Assembly: GCF_010233585.1 (NCBI RefSeq)
Contig: NZ_CP045997.1
Location: 2,394,692 to 2,458,691, forward strand
Reading direction: 5' to 3'
Origin: Spirosoma endbachense
GTDB lineage: Bacteria > Bacteroidota > Bacteroidia > Cytophagales > Spirosomataceae
Length of the DNA stretch: 64,000 nt
Numbering within the stretch: position 1 is the first letter of the stretch; each line of letters begins with the position of its first letter. Below are positions 8,446 through 17,899 of the stretch, one piece after another. Under the pieces are notes generated by a model. The model searched no databases. It saw only the letters and a list, made by a program, of their open reading frames with translations, and was not told the origin of the DNA. Position numbers and translations under genes: made by a program.

Positions 8446-9849
8446 TTTGCTCTTTGATTTTTTCGCCAGTTCCAGCGCTTGCGTTGTGGTGTAATATTTA
8501 GCCAGCATGTTGGGGACCTCCCAGGCAGGCATCTTGCCTTCTTTCAGGTATTGCAGGTATTTCTGCGTTACCCGACCAAAATGGGCCTCGTGACCTTCCT
8601 TGTATTTTTCGGGAATGACGACTTCCCAGCCTTTTGCTATTTTCTTTAGTTCGACACCCGGAAACTCCTTTTGAATGGTCGGCAGAGCAGTTTTCAGCGA
8701 GGCATCGAGGGCTGTGTTTCCTTTGATCGGCTCGATATACAGCGTTGGCTTATACTGTTGCTCAGCTCCCTGTCGAATGATCAGGTTGGCTTTCGTTCCG
8801 CGCATAATCGAGTAGTGGGTGTCGCCTGCTCCTTCCGGTGCTTTATAGGCCCAGGTAACCGATACTTTTGCATGCACACCCCGGAGCTGATAGTTAATCT
8901 CACCGTTGCTGTATACGCGCAGGATGCTGTCTTTTACGACATCTTTTTTGAGGTAATCTGGAAAAGCATCCAGTTTTGTTATAGCCTTAAATTGACTAAG
9001 GCTCATATCCGTCGTCCATCGCCGGGCCGACTTAAGGTTAATATCTTTTTGATAGTCAATGGTTTGTTCGGGAAAACATTCCCACTGAACAAGATCGACC
9101 AGGTGAGTCGTTACATCGACAATTCCTTCGCCCTGCTGCGCAACGTCCATAAACCAGGCCGGGCGCGTGAGGATGCTTCCCGACACATTTTTATAGAAAT
9201 GGTGAACACTCTCTTTCGTAACGGATGGATTGTCGGGCGTCCCTTTTTCCAGTGTTCCGAACACGTCGGCCTGCATCGAAAAGGCCCGCTGTAACATGGT
9301 CGATATTTCGTACCGTTCCGTCATGATGTCATAGAGCAACACCTTATTTTTCTCCGCCGTAGCGAAAGCATCTTTCAATTGGCCAAAATTCGACGAACTG
9401 ATAACCATTGGTTTATCGGCCAGTACATTAAATCCAGCGTCAACCGTTTTCTGGATGTAATCTGTTTTCAGGCGGTTGTTTCCAGCCATCACCACTACAT
9501 TCCCGGCCCGATCAGCTATCATTTTGTCCAGGAAATCCGCGCCTTTATAGACTTTTTCTTTCCAATGGGTCGGATCGTCGGGGCGGGTATTGTAGCCCTG
9601 AATTTTATCCAGATACAGTTGCAAATCGGGTCCGTCGGACGCATACACATGCACGACCGAATCCACGCCGTCATACATCGTTTTCTGCACCAGAGCCGCA
9701 TGAAAATGACCGGGGTCTAACGTGATCAGGCGAATCATACCATCATCAGAATCTTGTCCGGCTTTTTTCTCCGACGATTGACAGGCGGCAAGTAGTGCGG
9801 CCATAAACAGGCTACCAACAGTGGGCAATAACTTCATTTTAGCTAGCAT
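8443..9849 (-). CDS. Lipoprotein-type Gfo/Idh/MocA-family oxidoreductase
   Basis: This 468-residue protein has a lipoprotein signal: a hydrophobic segment ending LLAAC with the lipidation Cys near residue 23, then a charged linker. It would be membrane-anchored outside the cytoplasm. The Rossmann-like start is IRLITLDPGHFHAALV, in which the GxGxxG loop is replaced by DPGHFH. The later VLADKPMVI matches the EKP-type motif. The C-terminal half differs from the classical GFO domain and resembles the separate putative oxidoreductase C-terminal family seen in Bacteroidota. ATG codons at 9849 and 9837 are both possible; the second gives the more usual signal length. Because the cofactor loop is atypical, its catalytic status is less certain than for its neighbours. 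Confidence 0.8.
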   Translation of the reverse strand: MLAKMKLLPTVGSLFMAALLAACQSSEKKAGQDSDDGMIRLITLDPGHFHAALVQKTMYDGVDSVVHVYASDGPDLQLYLDKIQGYNTRPDDPTHWKEKVYKGADFLDKMIADRAGNVVVMAGNNRLKTDYIQKTVDAGFNVLADKPMVISSSNFGQLKDAFATAEKNKVLLYDIMTERYEISTMLQRAFSMQADVFGTLEKGTPDNPSVTKESVHHFYKNVSGSILTRPAWFMDVAQQGEGIVDVTTHLVDLVQWECFPEQTIDYQKDINLKSARRWTTDMSLSQFKAITKLDAFPDYLKKDVVKDSILRVYSNGEINYQLRGVHAKVSVTWAYKAPEGAGDTHYSIMRGTKANLIIRQGAEQQYKPTLYIEPIKGNTALDASLKTALPTIQKEFPGVELKKIAKGWEVVIPEKYKEGHEAHFGRVTQKYLQYLKEGKMPAWEVPNMLAKYYTTTQALELAKKSKSK

Positions 9850-9952
9850 TATAGTTTAAACAATTTACGGTCAAGGAGTTGCGATGAGGTGACGCATTCG
9901 TTTCATGCCGCTCCGGCATACCGGCCCACCCCAGTTTCCTGACCATAAACCC

Positions 9953-11371
9953 TTATCTCCCCTTCGCCGAGGCCACTGCTTTAATGGCATACGTTGCACG
10001 CTGTGGGCGCGACAGCAGTTTATTGGCTTCCGGGTCGTTTTTAAACTGTTCTTTTTTCGGGTCCCAATAGAGTTTACGATTCAGTTTCATAGCCGCATGA
10101 TGGAGCAGGCAAGCCGAGCAGGAACGGTGACCAACTTCGGCCGGAGCAATCGGTTCCTTGCGGCTGATGATGCTTTCCAGCCAGTTGCCGTGATGTTCTT
10201 TACTGACAGTCAGATGAACTTCATTGGGTCCGATAACCGATGTGAGGAGTTTGGGATCACTGGCATCCAGTTTCTTGGCCGCATTCTGTTTCGCAATAGG
10301 ATCGCTGGCCGTTACGGCCGCATCGCCACGAGAGACGAAAATCCAGCCTTCAGTTCCTTCGAATTTAATGCCATTGGCAATCTCATTCGTGACAATCATC
10401 CGCACGCCATTTTCATACAGGGCTTCTGTACGGAAAATGCCATGTACATCCCACAGGCCTTTTTTCGGAAAATCGGCTTTGCCCCAGATTTCAACAGGGC
10501 CGGTGTATTCTGTATTCATGGCCCAATGGGCCGAATCGACGTGGTGTGCGCCCCATCCGGTGATCATTCCGGCACCGAATTGTTCACAACGTAACCAGCC
10601 GGGCCGATCGTAGCCAACTTGTGGATGCACCCGTTTTTCGGTATAGTAAACCTCCGGCGTTGTGCCCAGCCACATGTCGTAATTCAGGTTTTTCGGAACG
10701 GGCATTTGAGGCTCCTCTTCACCCGATGGGTCGCCGGGCAAACCAACATAAACCGTTTTTAACTGTCCGATCCGGCCATTGCGGACCAGCTCGGCGGCAT
10801 ACCGAAACTGTTCCGATGAACGCTGCTGGCTACCAACCTGTACGATCTGCCCGGATTGTTTGACCGCATCAGCCATCATCCGGCCTTCGGCGATGGTAAG
10901 AGAGGCTGGCTTCTGCATGTAAACGTCCTTTTTTGCCCGCACCGCATCGACTACAATCGGGGCATGCCAATGATCGGGGGTACTGACAATGACGGCATCG
11001 ATATCTTTGTTGTTCAATAATTCCCGATAGTCGGTATAACCCCGAACGCCATCATAATCTTTACCTGTTTTCTTGGCATAATAGCCATTGACCAGCTTCT
11101 TGGCATCTTCAACCCGGTTGCTGTCGAGATCGCAGACGGCCATAATCAGTGCGTTATCATACTGCCATACCCCCGGCATATCATGCCCACGGGAGATACG
11201 TCCCGTGCCAATGGCAGCGATATTGATTCGATTACTAGGAGCATTTTTCCCAAATACCGACGCAGGCACAATCGTTGGAAAACCACCTATGATCGTCGTG
11301 GCTAAGGCTCCTGTTGCTGTCGTTTTCAGAAAACTACGTCTCGATACGTCCACTACTTCGTCTTTTTTCAT
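9953..11371 (-). CDS. Gfo/Idh/MocA-family oxidoreductase with Tat signal
   Basis: The 472-residue product carries a textbook Tat signal, SRRSFLKTTATG, followed by a hydrophobic Ala/Thr-rich stretch, so it is exported folded. The Rossmann motif AAIGTGRISRGHD lies near residue 50, VYMQKPASLT corresponds to the EKP motif (Gln in place of Glu, Lys kept), and GWGAHHVDSAHWA is the conserved His region of the C-terminal domain. This architecture is common in Bacteroidota loci acting on oxidised glycosides, where such enzymes act on sugar hydroxyls with tightly held NAD(P). It lies about 100 bases after the GH67 gene and the same distance before the lipoprotein-type member, consistent with one long transcript. 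Confidence 0.87.
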   Translation of the reverse strand: MKKDEVVDVSRRSFLKTTATGALATTIIGGFPTIVPASVFGKNAPSNRINIAAIGTGRISRGHDMPGVWQYDNALIMAVCDLDSNRVEDAKKLVNGYYAKKTGKDYDGVRGYTDYRELLNNKDIDAVIVSTPDHWHAPIVVDAVRAKKDVYMQKPASLTIAEGRMMADAVKQSGQIVQVGSQQRSSEQFRYAAELVRNGRIGQLKTVYVGLPGDPSGEEEPQMPVPKNLNYDMWLGTTPEVYYTEKRVHPQVGYDRPGWLRCEQFGAGMITGWGAHHVDSAHWAMNTEYTGPVEIWGKADFPKKGLWDVHGIFRTEALYENGVRMIVTNEIANGIKFEGTEGWIFVSRGDAAVTASDPIAKQNAAKKLDASDPKLLTSVIGPNEVHLTVSKEHHGNWLESIISRKEPIAPAEVGHRSCSACLLHHAAMKLNRKLYWDPKKEQFKNDPEANKLLSRPQRATYAIKAVASAKGR

Positions 11372-11469
11372 GGCATTAAGGATTTAGGAATCGTTAGTAT
11401 ACAAAGCTTATTAAACATTACATCTATCTGTTTTTCAGAAAATGATTTCTTACAGATTGTCGCAGAAAC

Positions 11470-13602
11470 TCAACGAAGCAGGTAAATATCAACCAGTTGT
11501 TTTACCTCACCCAGTGTTCGTTCCGGCTTTTTGTAGGGAGCCGGAATGGGCTGACGCGCATACTCCTGTAGATACAAAACCCACGCATCCCGCCACCAAA
11601 TCGCTTCTTTATGCTGGGTTTCCAGTCGGGCAGCGACGTCGGCGTATGTTTCCGGATCAATATTGTTCTTCACTTGCGCCCACTGTTTCTGCATCCAGCC
11701 AACGGAATCGGCACCCGTATAGAAACGCGTGCAGAGTTCATCCCAGAGTGTGCGGCCCGTTGTCAGTTTCTTGGTCCACGGCACATGGTGGAACCAGAGC
11801 AAATAGGGTAATGGGCAGGTTTCGACGTTATTCCAGCGCTGCTGCACCTCCGGACTATATTGTGCCAGCGCATTGCTCCCCGTAGACGTCCGGTCAAAAC
11901 CCAATCCTACCGAATCGGCCCGGTGGTAGTAAATGGCTGTCCAGTCGGGCCGGGAGCTTTTATTTTGCCAGGGTTCGGGCGCAAAGTGAACGCCCGACCA
12001 GGGGCGCGAAAGCCCAAGCGGGGTATTATAATTCACGTAAATTTCCCGCGATCTGAGCATCAGATCAGCAATGTGTTTTACAGCCTGAGGCTCATTGGTG
12101 AGCGTCATTTTTATCCATTCGTTCGCAATCGCTTCAGCAGACAGCGTATTGTCCCAGGCCAATCGTCCATAAGCATACCAATTCGCCTGCGCCATCGGAT
12201 GACCCGTCCAGTTACGGTCGGAGCCCGTGTTGGCAACACCCGCCATAGCCGTTATTGCATAGCCGTGTAAGCTACCATCCACAACCCTGGCGACGGTTGA
12301 ATTTTTACCTTTAGCGTAGGTATCTGTCTCCAGGCATTCCTTGAAAATGGGTGCTTCGTAGACCATGTGCGTTGCAAAGCCGAGGTATTCCTGCGTAATC
12401 TGGAACTCCATTGCCAGCGGTGTTTTGGGCATTTTCCCGAATAAGGGCGAAAATGGCTCACGAGGCTGGAAATCAATAGGACCGTTTTTCACCTGAACGA
12501 TCACCTTTTTATCGAACTTACCGTCGAGGTCACCAAACTCTTCGTAAGCCGCTTTGAAGCGGTCGGCTTTAGGGTCAGCCTTGTAGACAAAGGCCCGCCA
12601 CAGCACAATACCATCATAGGGTTTCAGCGCTTCGGCCAGCATGTTGGCTCCATCGGCATGATTGCGGCCGTAATCCTGCGGGCCGGGCTCGCCTTCCGAA
12701 TTGGCCTTAACGAGAAAACCGCCAAAATCCGGAATGAGCGCATAGATTTCTTTCGCCTTATCGGCCCACCATTTCCGAACCTCCGGGTCGAGTGGGTCGG
12801 CTGTTTTCAGACCGCCGATGGTTTTGGGAGCCGGGAAATAAACCGACAGATAAACCCGAATGCCATAAGGCCGAAAAACAGTAGCCAGTGCCGCTACTTT
12901 CTGGATGTATTCACCCGTAAGAAAACGAGCGCTGGCATTGACGTTATTGACAACCGTTCCGTTGATACCCAGCGATGCATTGGCCCGGGCATAATCGCGG
13001 TAGCGTGGGTCCAGCCGTTCGGGGAGTTCGAACCATTTCCAGAGCGTTCCTCCTGCATACCCCCGCTCAATAGTGCCGTTGGTATTATCCCAATGGTTGA
13101 GCATCCGATAGCGAACCTTTGGGTTACTGGTCAGCGAAATAGTGGAGAGAGGTTGGCGCGTCTGAAGTTGGCGTAGTAGCCCAAAGGCACCATACAAAAC
13201 GCCCGACTCGGTTTTTCCGTTAATGACAATGTTGTTTGACTGGCTTGAAATCTGATACCCTTCTGCATTCAATTCCTGATTGCTGGCCGTTGGGCCATTC
13301 CCGACAGCCAGAACAATGCCACCCGTCCGGCTACCAGCGTTGGCAATAACGGGTATCGATTTACCCAACAACCCCTGCAAACCGATCTGCAACTCATCGG
13401 CTGCTGCTTTCAAAACCGAGTTGTTGCCATTCAGCGCGATAAACTGCGCCGAACGTGCGTAAGCATCCCGCTGACCCGCGTCTTTAATCAAATCATATTT
13501 CAGCCACAACCGATACCCATCCTCCCGGTCTGGTGGTCCGGCGTAGGTACTGGTGGCGACCAGCAGGAGGACAACAAGTTTAGTGTACTTTATCGAATTC
13601 AT
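11470..13602 (-). CDS. aguA: Alpha-glucuronidase, GH67
   Basis: The 710-residue protein matches family GH67 along its length. It releases (4-O-methyl)glucuronic acid from the non-reducing end of xylo-oligosaccharides. A Sec signal peptide (MNSIKYTKLVVLLLVATSTYA) places it in the periplasm or at the surface. The segment ERGYAGGTLWKWFELP is a family hallmark. The acid catalyst is probably the Glu in KANSEGEPGPQ (about residue 305), with the partner carboxylates in GPIDFQPREP (about 375) and LAMEFQITQEY (about 397). Length is normal for the family. The next gene upstream is uxuA, and CE15 lies just before that, so side-chain release, ester cleavage and hexuronate catabolism are encoded together. 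Confidence 0.93.
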   Translation of the reverse strand: MNSIKYTKLVVLLLVATSTYAGPPDREDGYRLWLKYDLIKDAGQRDAYARSAQFIALNGNNSVLKAAADELQIGLQGLLGKSIPVIANAGSRTGGIVLAVGNGPTASNQELNAEGYQISSQSNNIVINGKTESGVLYGAFGLLRQLQTRQPLSTISLTSNPKVRYRMLNHWDNTNGTIERGYAGGTLWKWFELPERLDPRYRDYARANASLGINGTVVNNVNASARFLTGEYIQKVAALATVFRPYGIRVYLSVYFPAPKTIGGLKTADPLDPEVRKWWADKAKEIYALIPDFGGFLVKANSEGEPGPQDYGRNHADGANMLAEALKPYDGIVLWRAFVYKADPKADRFKAAYEEFGDLDGKFDKKVIVQVKNGPIDFQPREPFSPLFGKMPKTPLAMEFQITQEYLGFATHMVYEAPIFKECLETDTYAKGKNSTVARVVDGSLHGYAITAMAGVANTGSDRNWTGHPMAQANWYAYGRLAWDNTLSAEAIANEWIKMTLTNEPQAVKHIADLMLRSREIYVNYNTPLGLSRPWSGVHFAPEPWQNKSSRPDWTAIYYHRADSVGLGFDRTSTGSNALAQYSPEVQQRWNNVETCPLPYLLWFHHVPWTKKLTTGRTLWDELCTRFYTGADSVGWMQKQWAQVKNNIDPETYADVAARLETQHKEAIWWRDAWVLYLQEYARQPIPAPYKKPERTLGEVKQLVDIYLLR

Positions 13603-13673
13603 GTGTTGCTAGTAACGCTTCGTGAAGTTGTGTACTACTACCCAATGCTGGGATACCAGATAGTGCCTAAAAA

Positions 13674-14930
13674 TTAATAGTCGGCCGATTGCTGGGTCAG
13701 TATACCTTCTGTTTCTTCCAGCGATCGAATGATTCCGAACTCCAGTCCGCGTAGCTCTGCCAGTCCGCGCAGCCGACCGATTGCCGAATAACCGGGGTAG
13801 GTTCGCTTATGCAAATCGTCGAGCATCTGATGGCCGTGGTCAGGACGCATCGGTATCGCCGTTGCGCCAATACCCAGCTGGGCTCTCCGCTGCTGTTCCA
13901 GCACAATTGCCTTCACCACAGCATACATATCAACATCGCCGGCCAGGTGATCTGCTTCATGAAAGTTGCGGGCATCACCAGAACCCTCGGCACCTTCCCG
14001 CTTCGTTGTACGGAGATGAATAAAGTGAATGCGATTACCGAATCGCCGAATCATTCCGGGTAAATCATTGTCGGAGCGGATGCCCAGTGAACCCGTACAG
14101 AACGTGATGCCATTGGCGGTTACGTCGCAAGCCGCCATCAGTTGCGCCAGGTCCGCTTCAGTACTGACTACGCGGGGTAATCCTAACAAGGGCCGGGGGG
14201 GATCGTCGGGGTGAATGCAGAGATTAATCCCGACTTCCTGAGCCAGTGGGGCAACTTCCTGAATAAAGTAATACAAGTTTTCCCGAAGCTCCTTATCGCC
14301 AATTGTCGCGTATTCATTTAACAGGCCCTGAAATGTATCGAGCGAAAAAGCCTCTTCAGAACCAGGTAATCCGAGCAAAACAACATTGGTCAATGCGGCA
14401 ATTTCCTCAGCCGTCATCCGCTCAAACTTCTGACGAGCCGACTGGGCCACTTCAGGTTCATAATCAGGTTCAGCACCCGGACGCTTTAAAATGCACAGAT
14501 CGAACAGCGCGAAATCCTCCCAAACGAACCGCAGCGCCCGCGATCCATCCGGCATTTCATAGTTAAGATTGGTACGCGACCAGTCGAGCACCGGCATAAA
14601 ATTGTAGCAAACTGTGTTGATGCCACAAGCGGCCAGGTTGCGGATCGACTGCTTATAATTTTCGATATACGCGGTTCTGCCCGAACGACCTTTTTTGATG
14701 TCTTCATGAACGGGCAAGCTCTCGACCACCGCCCACTGTAAAGGCGAATACCGATCATTCATGGCCTCAACAAGCTGCTTTCGTTCGTCAATGGCTTCGA
14801 CTGACCAGACCTCACCTACCGGAATCTGATGCAGCGCCGTCACTACGCCCGTGCAACCTGCCTGCCGTATATCCATTAATGAAACCGGGTCGTTTGGCCC
14901 GAACCAGCGCATGGTTTGTAACATTCCCAT
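13674..14930 (-). CDS. uxuA: Mannonate dehydratase
   Basis: The 418-residue protein is a UxuA-type D-mannonate dehydratase, which converts mannonate to 2-keto-3-deoxygluconate in hexuronate breakdown. It begins [16 protein letters not shown], a family-typical start. The xylose-isomerase-like barrel carries the metal/substrate residues in [27 protein letters not shown] and [12 protein letters not shown]. The longest open frame begins at a TTG ten codons earlier; I chose the ATG at 14930 because it fits the usual start. There is no signal peptide, so this step is cytoplasmic. The glucuronate isomerase expected upstream in the pathway is not in the window, and the SDR at 5342 could be the reductase. 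Confidence 0.93.
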   Translation of the reverse strand: MGMLQTMRWFGPNDPVSLMDIRQAGCTGVVTALHQIPVGEVWSVEAIDERKQLVEAMNDRYSPLQWAVVESLPVHEDIKKGRSGRTAYIENYKQSIRNLAACGINTVCYNFMPVLDWSRTNLNYEMPDGSRALRFVWEDFALFDLCILKRPGAEPDYEPEVAQSARQKFERMTAEEIAALTNVVLLGLPGSEEAFSLDTFQGLLNEYATIGDKELRENLYYFIQEVAPLAQEVGINLCIHPDDPPRPLLGLPRVVSTEADLAQLMAACDVTANGITFCTGSLGIRSDNDLPGMIRRFGNRIHFIHLRTTKREGAEGSGDARNFHEADHLAGDVDMYAVVKAIVLEQQRRAQLGIGATAIPMRPDHGHQMLDDLHKRTYPGYSAIGRLRGLAELRGLEFGIIRSLEETEGILTQQSADY

Positions 14931-14984
14931 AATAAATGCTCGTCGCGTTTGGAAAAACAAGCTGGTTAGCCTGCTCCCAACCGG

Positions 14985-16451
14985 TTATTTAATCCGTTTA
15001 AATTGTTTTTCGGCAAATTCCAGAAATACCGGCCAGTCGGGGGCATCGGTATGACCACCTTCATGATTGCGGAAAGCCAGTTCGCCGTCCATCAGCGCTT
15101 CGTCAGGCTTGGGCATTTCGGTTGTAGTCAACCCTTTTTTACCAAGCAGATTATACACCGGGCTAGCGCCAACACAGGCCAGAAACATGCCATACGAGTC
15201 GCCCCAACTGTCTTTTGTGCCACCCGTAATAAATAACGGCCGGGGAGCCACCAGCGCTACCAGTTCGTGCGCATCAACGGGCATGGCAGCCCAATTGCCC
15301 CCGTATTTAACGAAGTTCTCTGCCATCCAGTGGTATTCACCCGAGCCAGCCACGTTGTCGATGGTCTCGCCATAATTTCGTTTTTCGAGGGAAGCGCCCA
15401 TCGATCCGGAACAGCTGGCAAAAACAATAGCCCAGCGAGGATCGGTAGCACCTGCAAGCAAGGCAGTTTTCCCCCAGCGCGAATGCCCCTGAATCCCGAT
15501 TTGTTTGGCATTGATGGCCTTGTCGGTCTCGAAATAATCAAATGCACGACTTAGTCCCCAGCACCACGCAGACAATACGCCCCAGTCGTCGGGTTTTCGG
15601 TCTTTTCCTTCATTGACCAGGCCAATAATACCTTCATGCAAACCACCTCCATTATCCATCTGAATAGAACCGGTATTGACAGTTGCTACCGCCCAACCCG
15701 CCGTAATGACCCGGTTAATCGTCAGCATTGGGGCGGGAAATGATCCCCAGACCAGCACCATCAGCGGCACTGGCCCTTTGGCACTGGCCGGTGTATACAG
15801 GGTTATATTGATACTCGGTTTGGCACTGGGGTATCGTGAATTGTCAATGTGGCCAACAATTGTTTTTCGGATAGCTTTGCTTTTGAGTGCCGTATCGATC
15901 ACCTCCGTGACTTCAAAGCGCACTTTCGGCGTATTCTTCGGTGTTTTGCCGTATATCTCGGTCAAATAATCATTCAGAATTTCGGGTCGGCGCTGTTTCC
16001 ACCAGGCATTCGCATCCTTAACAGGCTTGCCACTTTTTAGCACCAGCGGGTTCGGCAAGTCGTGGCCTTCAGCTTTCGTTTCGTCGTAGTTGGTCCAGTT
16101 GCCCCATCCTGATCGAACGTGGGTATTGCCCGCATCGTCGTACCAATTGGTTGACCCCTCTTTCTGCTTGAGCTGCGAGGGTCGCTTAGGATCATCGGCG
16201 GGCGGAGGCAGCGTCGGCAATTTCAGATTTAGCTGATTCATTACTTTCTGCCAGTCTTCCTGGCTGGCCTCCCGCATTTTGTTCATATAAGCCGTCCGCT
16301 GCTCGGGCGTCATTTTCTGAAAATCGGGTGCCTGAGCGTTCGCAACGGAGCCGGATAGCATACTGATAATCAGGCAACAGGTACAAATTGCTGCGAGAAG
16401 TCTGGGCGATCTATCTAAAAGGTCAACACGTTCGGGCAGGGAATTATGCAT
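14985..16451 (-). CDS. Carbohydrate esterase family 15 (glucuronoyl esterase)
   Basis: The 488-residue product has a signal peptide (hydrophobic LLAAICTCCLIISML, cleavage near residue 40) and a Pro-rich, helical linker of about 80 residues before the alpha/beta-hydrolase domain. The nucleophile motif is GHSRWGK with Ser324, the CE15 signature, and the catalytic His is His467 in NHEGGHTDAPDW. CE15 enzymes cleave the ester between lignin and 4-O-methylglucuronate side chains of xylan. Placement two genes from a GH67 alpha-glucuronidase supports this substrate. It is sometimes annotated as acetylxylan esterase, but the SRxGK motif favours CE15. The gene ends 54 bases before the uxuA start. Confidence 0.87.
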   Translation of the reverse strand: MHNSLPERVDLLDRSPRLLAAICTCCLIISMLSGSVANAQAPDFQKMTPEQRTAYMNKMREASQEDWQKVMNQLNLKLPTLPPPADDPKRPSQLKQKEGSTNWYDDAGNTHVRSGWGNWTNYDETKAEGHDLPNPLVLKSGKPVKDANAWWKQRRPEILNDYLTEIYGKTPKNTPKVRFEVTEVIDTALKSKAIRKTIVGHIDNSRYPSAKPSINITLYTPASAKGPVPLMVLVWGSFPAPMLTINRVITAGWAVATVNTGSIQMDNGGGLHEGIIGLVNEGKDRKPDDWGVLSAWCWGLSRAFDYFETDKAINAKQIGIQGHSRWGKTALLAGATDPRWAIVFASCSGSMGASLEKRNYGETIDNVAGSGEYHWMAENFVKYGGNWAAMPVDAHELVALVAPRPLFITGGTKDSWGDSYGMFLACVGASPVYNLLGKKGLTTTEMPKPDEALMDGELAFRNHEGGHTDAPDWPVFLEFAEKQFKRIK

Positions 16452-16506
16452 TGGGAAAATTATTTTTCATGACATTTAGCTTACTCTTCCAGGGATACTT
16501 ATTGTA

Positions 16507-16565
16507 GTCTATCGCTTGGAGCTGTGCCACGGTTCAAAACCGTGGCACAGCTCCAAGCGATAGAC
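16507..16565. terminator. Perfect 28-bp hairpin between minus-strand genes
   Basis: Arms 16507-16534 and 16538-16565 are exact reverse complements over 28 bases with a 3-base loop. The core is GTGCCACGGTT paired with AACCGTGGCAC. It lies between the stop of the dehydratase gene and the start of the CE15 gene, so it can end the rraA-like/dehydratase transcript. No strong T-run follows on the minus strand, so it could also act as an mRNA-stability element or be a dispersed repeat. Confidence 0.75.
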
Positions 16566-16596
16566 CTATTAGTGATCAGCGCGGCCAGTCGGGCGT

Positions 16597-17874
16597 TTAG
16601 ACAAAAAACGGCACATCTTTCGGCGCGTACTTCCGCATCCCTTCTTCATTGATTTCCACACCAATACCAGGCTTTTCCGATAGGGGGATAAATCCTTTTT
16701 CTACCATTGGGCCATCGAACGTAACGATCTCTTTAAACATTGGCTCCTCGTGGAAGTAGATCTGCCACTCCAGAATCAGGAAGTTCGGTACCGACGCGCA
16801 GACGTGACTCGACGCCATTGCCCCCAGGTATGAGGCTACCATGTGTGGGGCAAACGGAACGTAATAGAGGTTGGATAGATTAGCAATCCGCTGCGCTTCG
16901 CCCAGGCCCCCTGCTTTCTGCAAATCAGGCATAATGATATCCACCGCCCCGATTTCGAGCAGTCTACGGAAACCGTGAGCCAGGTAATGATTTTCACCGG
17001 CACAGATGGGTGTATTGGAAGCCTCACGAATCTGTCGGTATGCTTCGGGATTTTCGGCGGGAATCGGTTCTTCGAGAAAGAGGAGGTTTAAGGGCTCCAT
17101 CATCTTGGCGACGCGTCGGCCGGTGGTTACGTCATACTTCCCGTGCATATCCACACAGATGTCGATCTTCGGTCCAACGGCTTTCCGTACCCCGGCAATC
17201 TGGTTGTACATCCGTTCCAGCTCGCCCTGGCTGGCCGTCCAGTTGTAGGCATCGAATTTGTTCGGGTCGTTGCGCTCATCGATGTCGTATTTCACGGCTG
17301 TAAAGCCCATATCGACGGCTTTTTTGGCACTTTTCCCGAAAGCATCCGGACTGGTGTCCGTTTCCCGATAGGCTCCCGTATCGCAATAGACCCGGATTTT
17401 ATTCCGGAATTTGCCGCCCAGCAATTGATACACGGGCATACCCAGCGCTTTACCGACAAGATCCCACAGGGCCGTTTCGACCGCCGAGAGAACCGAAATA
17501 TACATGCCTGCCTGCGCTCCTTCGAAAAAGCCCGCTTTCCGAACATCTTCAAACAAGCGGTGCACATTAAGCGGGCTTTTGCCTTTGATCCGTTCACCCA
17601 TCATTTTCACCAAATGATAGGTTCCGGGCGTAGCATCGACGCCTTCACCGCATCCCCAGATTCCCTGATTGGTATGTACCTTGACGAACAAACTATGTCC
17701 ATTCCGAATAAAGCCGCATTTGATGTCGGTGATTTTCAGATCGGAGGGAGCTGATGATTGCGGAGCCCGGTCAACAGCTGTTTCCAGGCCATTTCCGAAA
17801 CCAGATAATGAACTGGCCGTTAAGGCACTGGCGATGGCGCTTTTAGTGAGAAATGAACGACGGGATGTTTTCAT
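16597..17874 (-). CDS. Tat-exported enolase-superfamily (mandelate racemase/MLE) sugar-acid dehydratase
   Basis: The 425-residue protein has a Tat signal, SRRSFLTKSAIASA, which is unusual because enzymes of this superfamily are normally cytoplasmic. The N-terminal capping domain starts near residue 45 (LKITDIKCGF). The barrel carries the three metal ligands Asp242 (CVDMHG), Glu268 or Glu269 (LFLEEP) and Glu294 (CAGEN), plus a His in FAPHM as probable general base. The pattern is that of galactonate or gluconate dehydratase-like enzymes, which turn aldonic or uronic acids into 2-keto-3-deoxy acids. The gene begins 25 bases after the RraA-like gene, so a dehydratase and a possible aldolase share a transcript. 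The exact substrate is not readable. Confidence 0.87.
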   Translation of the reverse strand: MKTSRRSFLTKSAIASALTASSLSGFGNGLETAVDRAPQSSAPSDLKITDIKCGFIRNGHSLFVKVHTNQGIWGCGEGVDATPGTYHLVKMMGERIKGKSPLNVHRLFEDVRKAGFFEGAQAGMYISVLSAVETALWDLVGKALGMPVYQLLGGKFRNKIRVYCDTGAYRETDTSPDAFGKSAKKAVDMGFTAVKYDIDERNDPNKFDAYNWTASQGELERMYNQIAGVRKAVGPKIDICVDMHGKYDVTTGRRVAKMMEPLNLLFLEEPIPAENPEAYRQIREASNTPICAGENHYLAHGFRRLLEIGAVDIIMPDLQKAGGLGEAQRIANLSNLYYVPFAPHMVASYLGAMASSHVCASVPNFLILEWQIYFHEEPMFKEIVTFDGPMVEKGFIPLSEKPGIGVEINEEGMRKYAPKDVPFFV

Positions 17875-17899
17875 GGTTAAAAGAGTTTAGGCGGTCGAT

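Noticed and set aside
10146..10156. GCAATCGGTTC resembling the LacI-type site
   Set aside because: It lies inside the coding sequence of the oxidoreductase at 9953 and has no second half-site, so a chance match is more likely.
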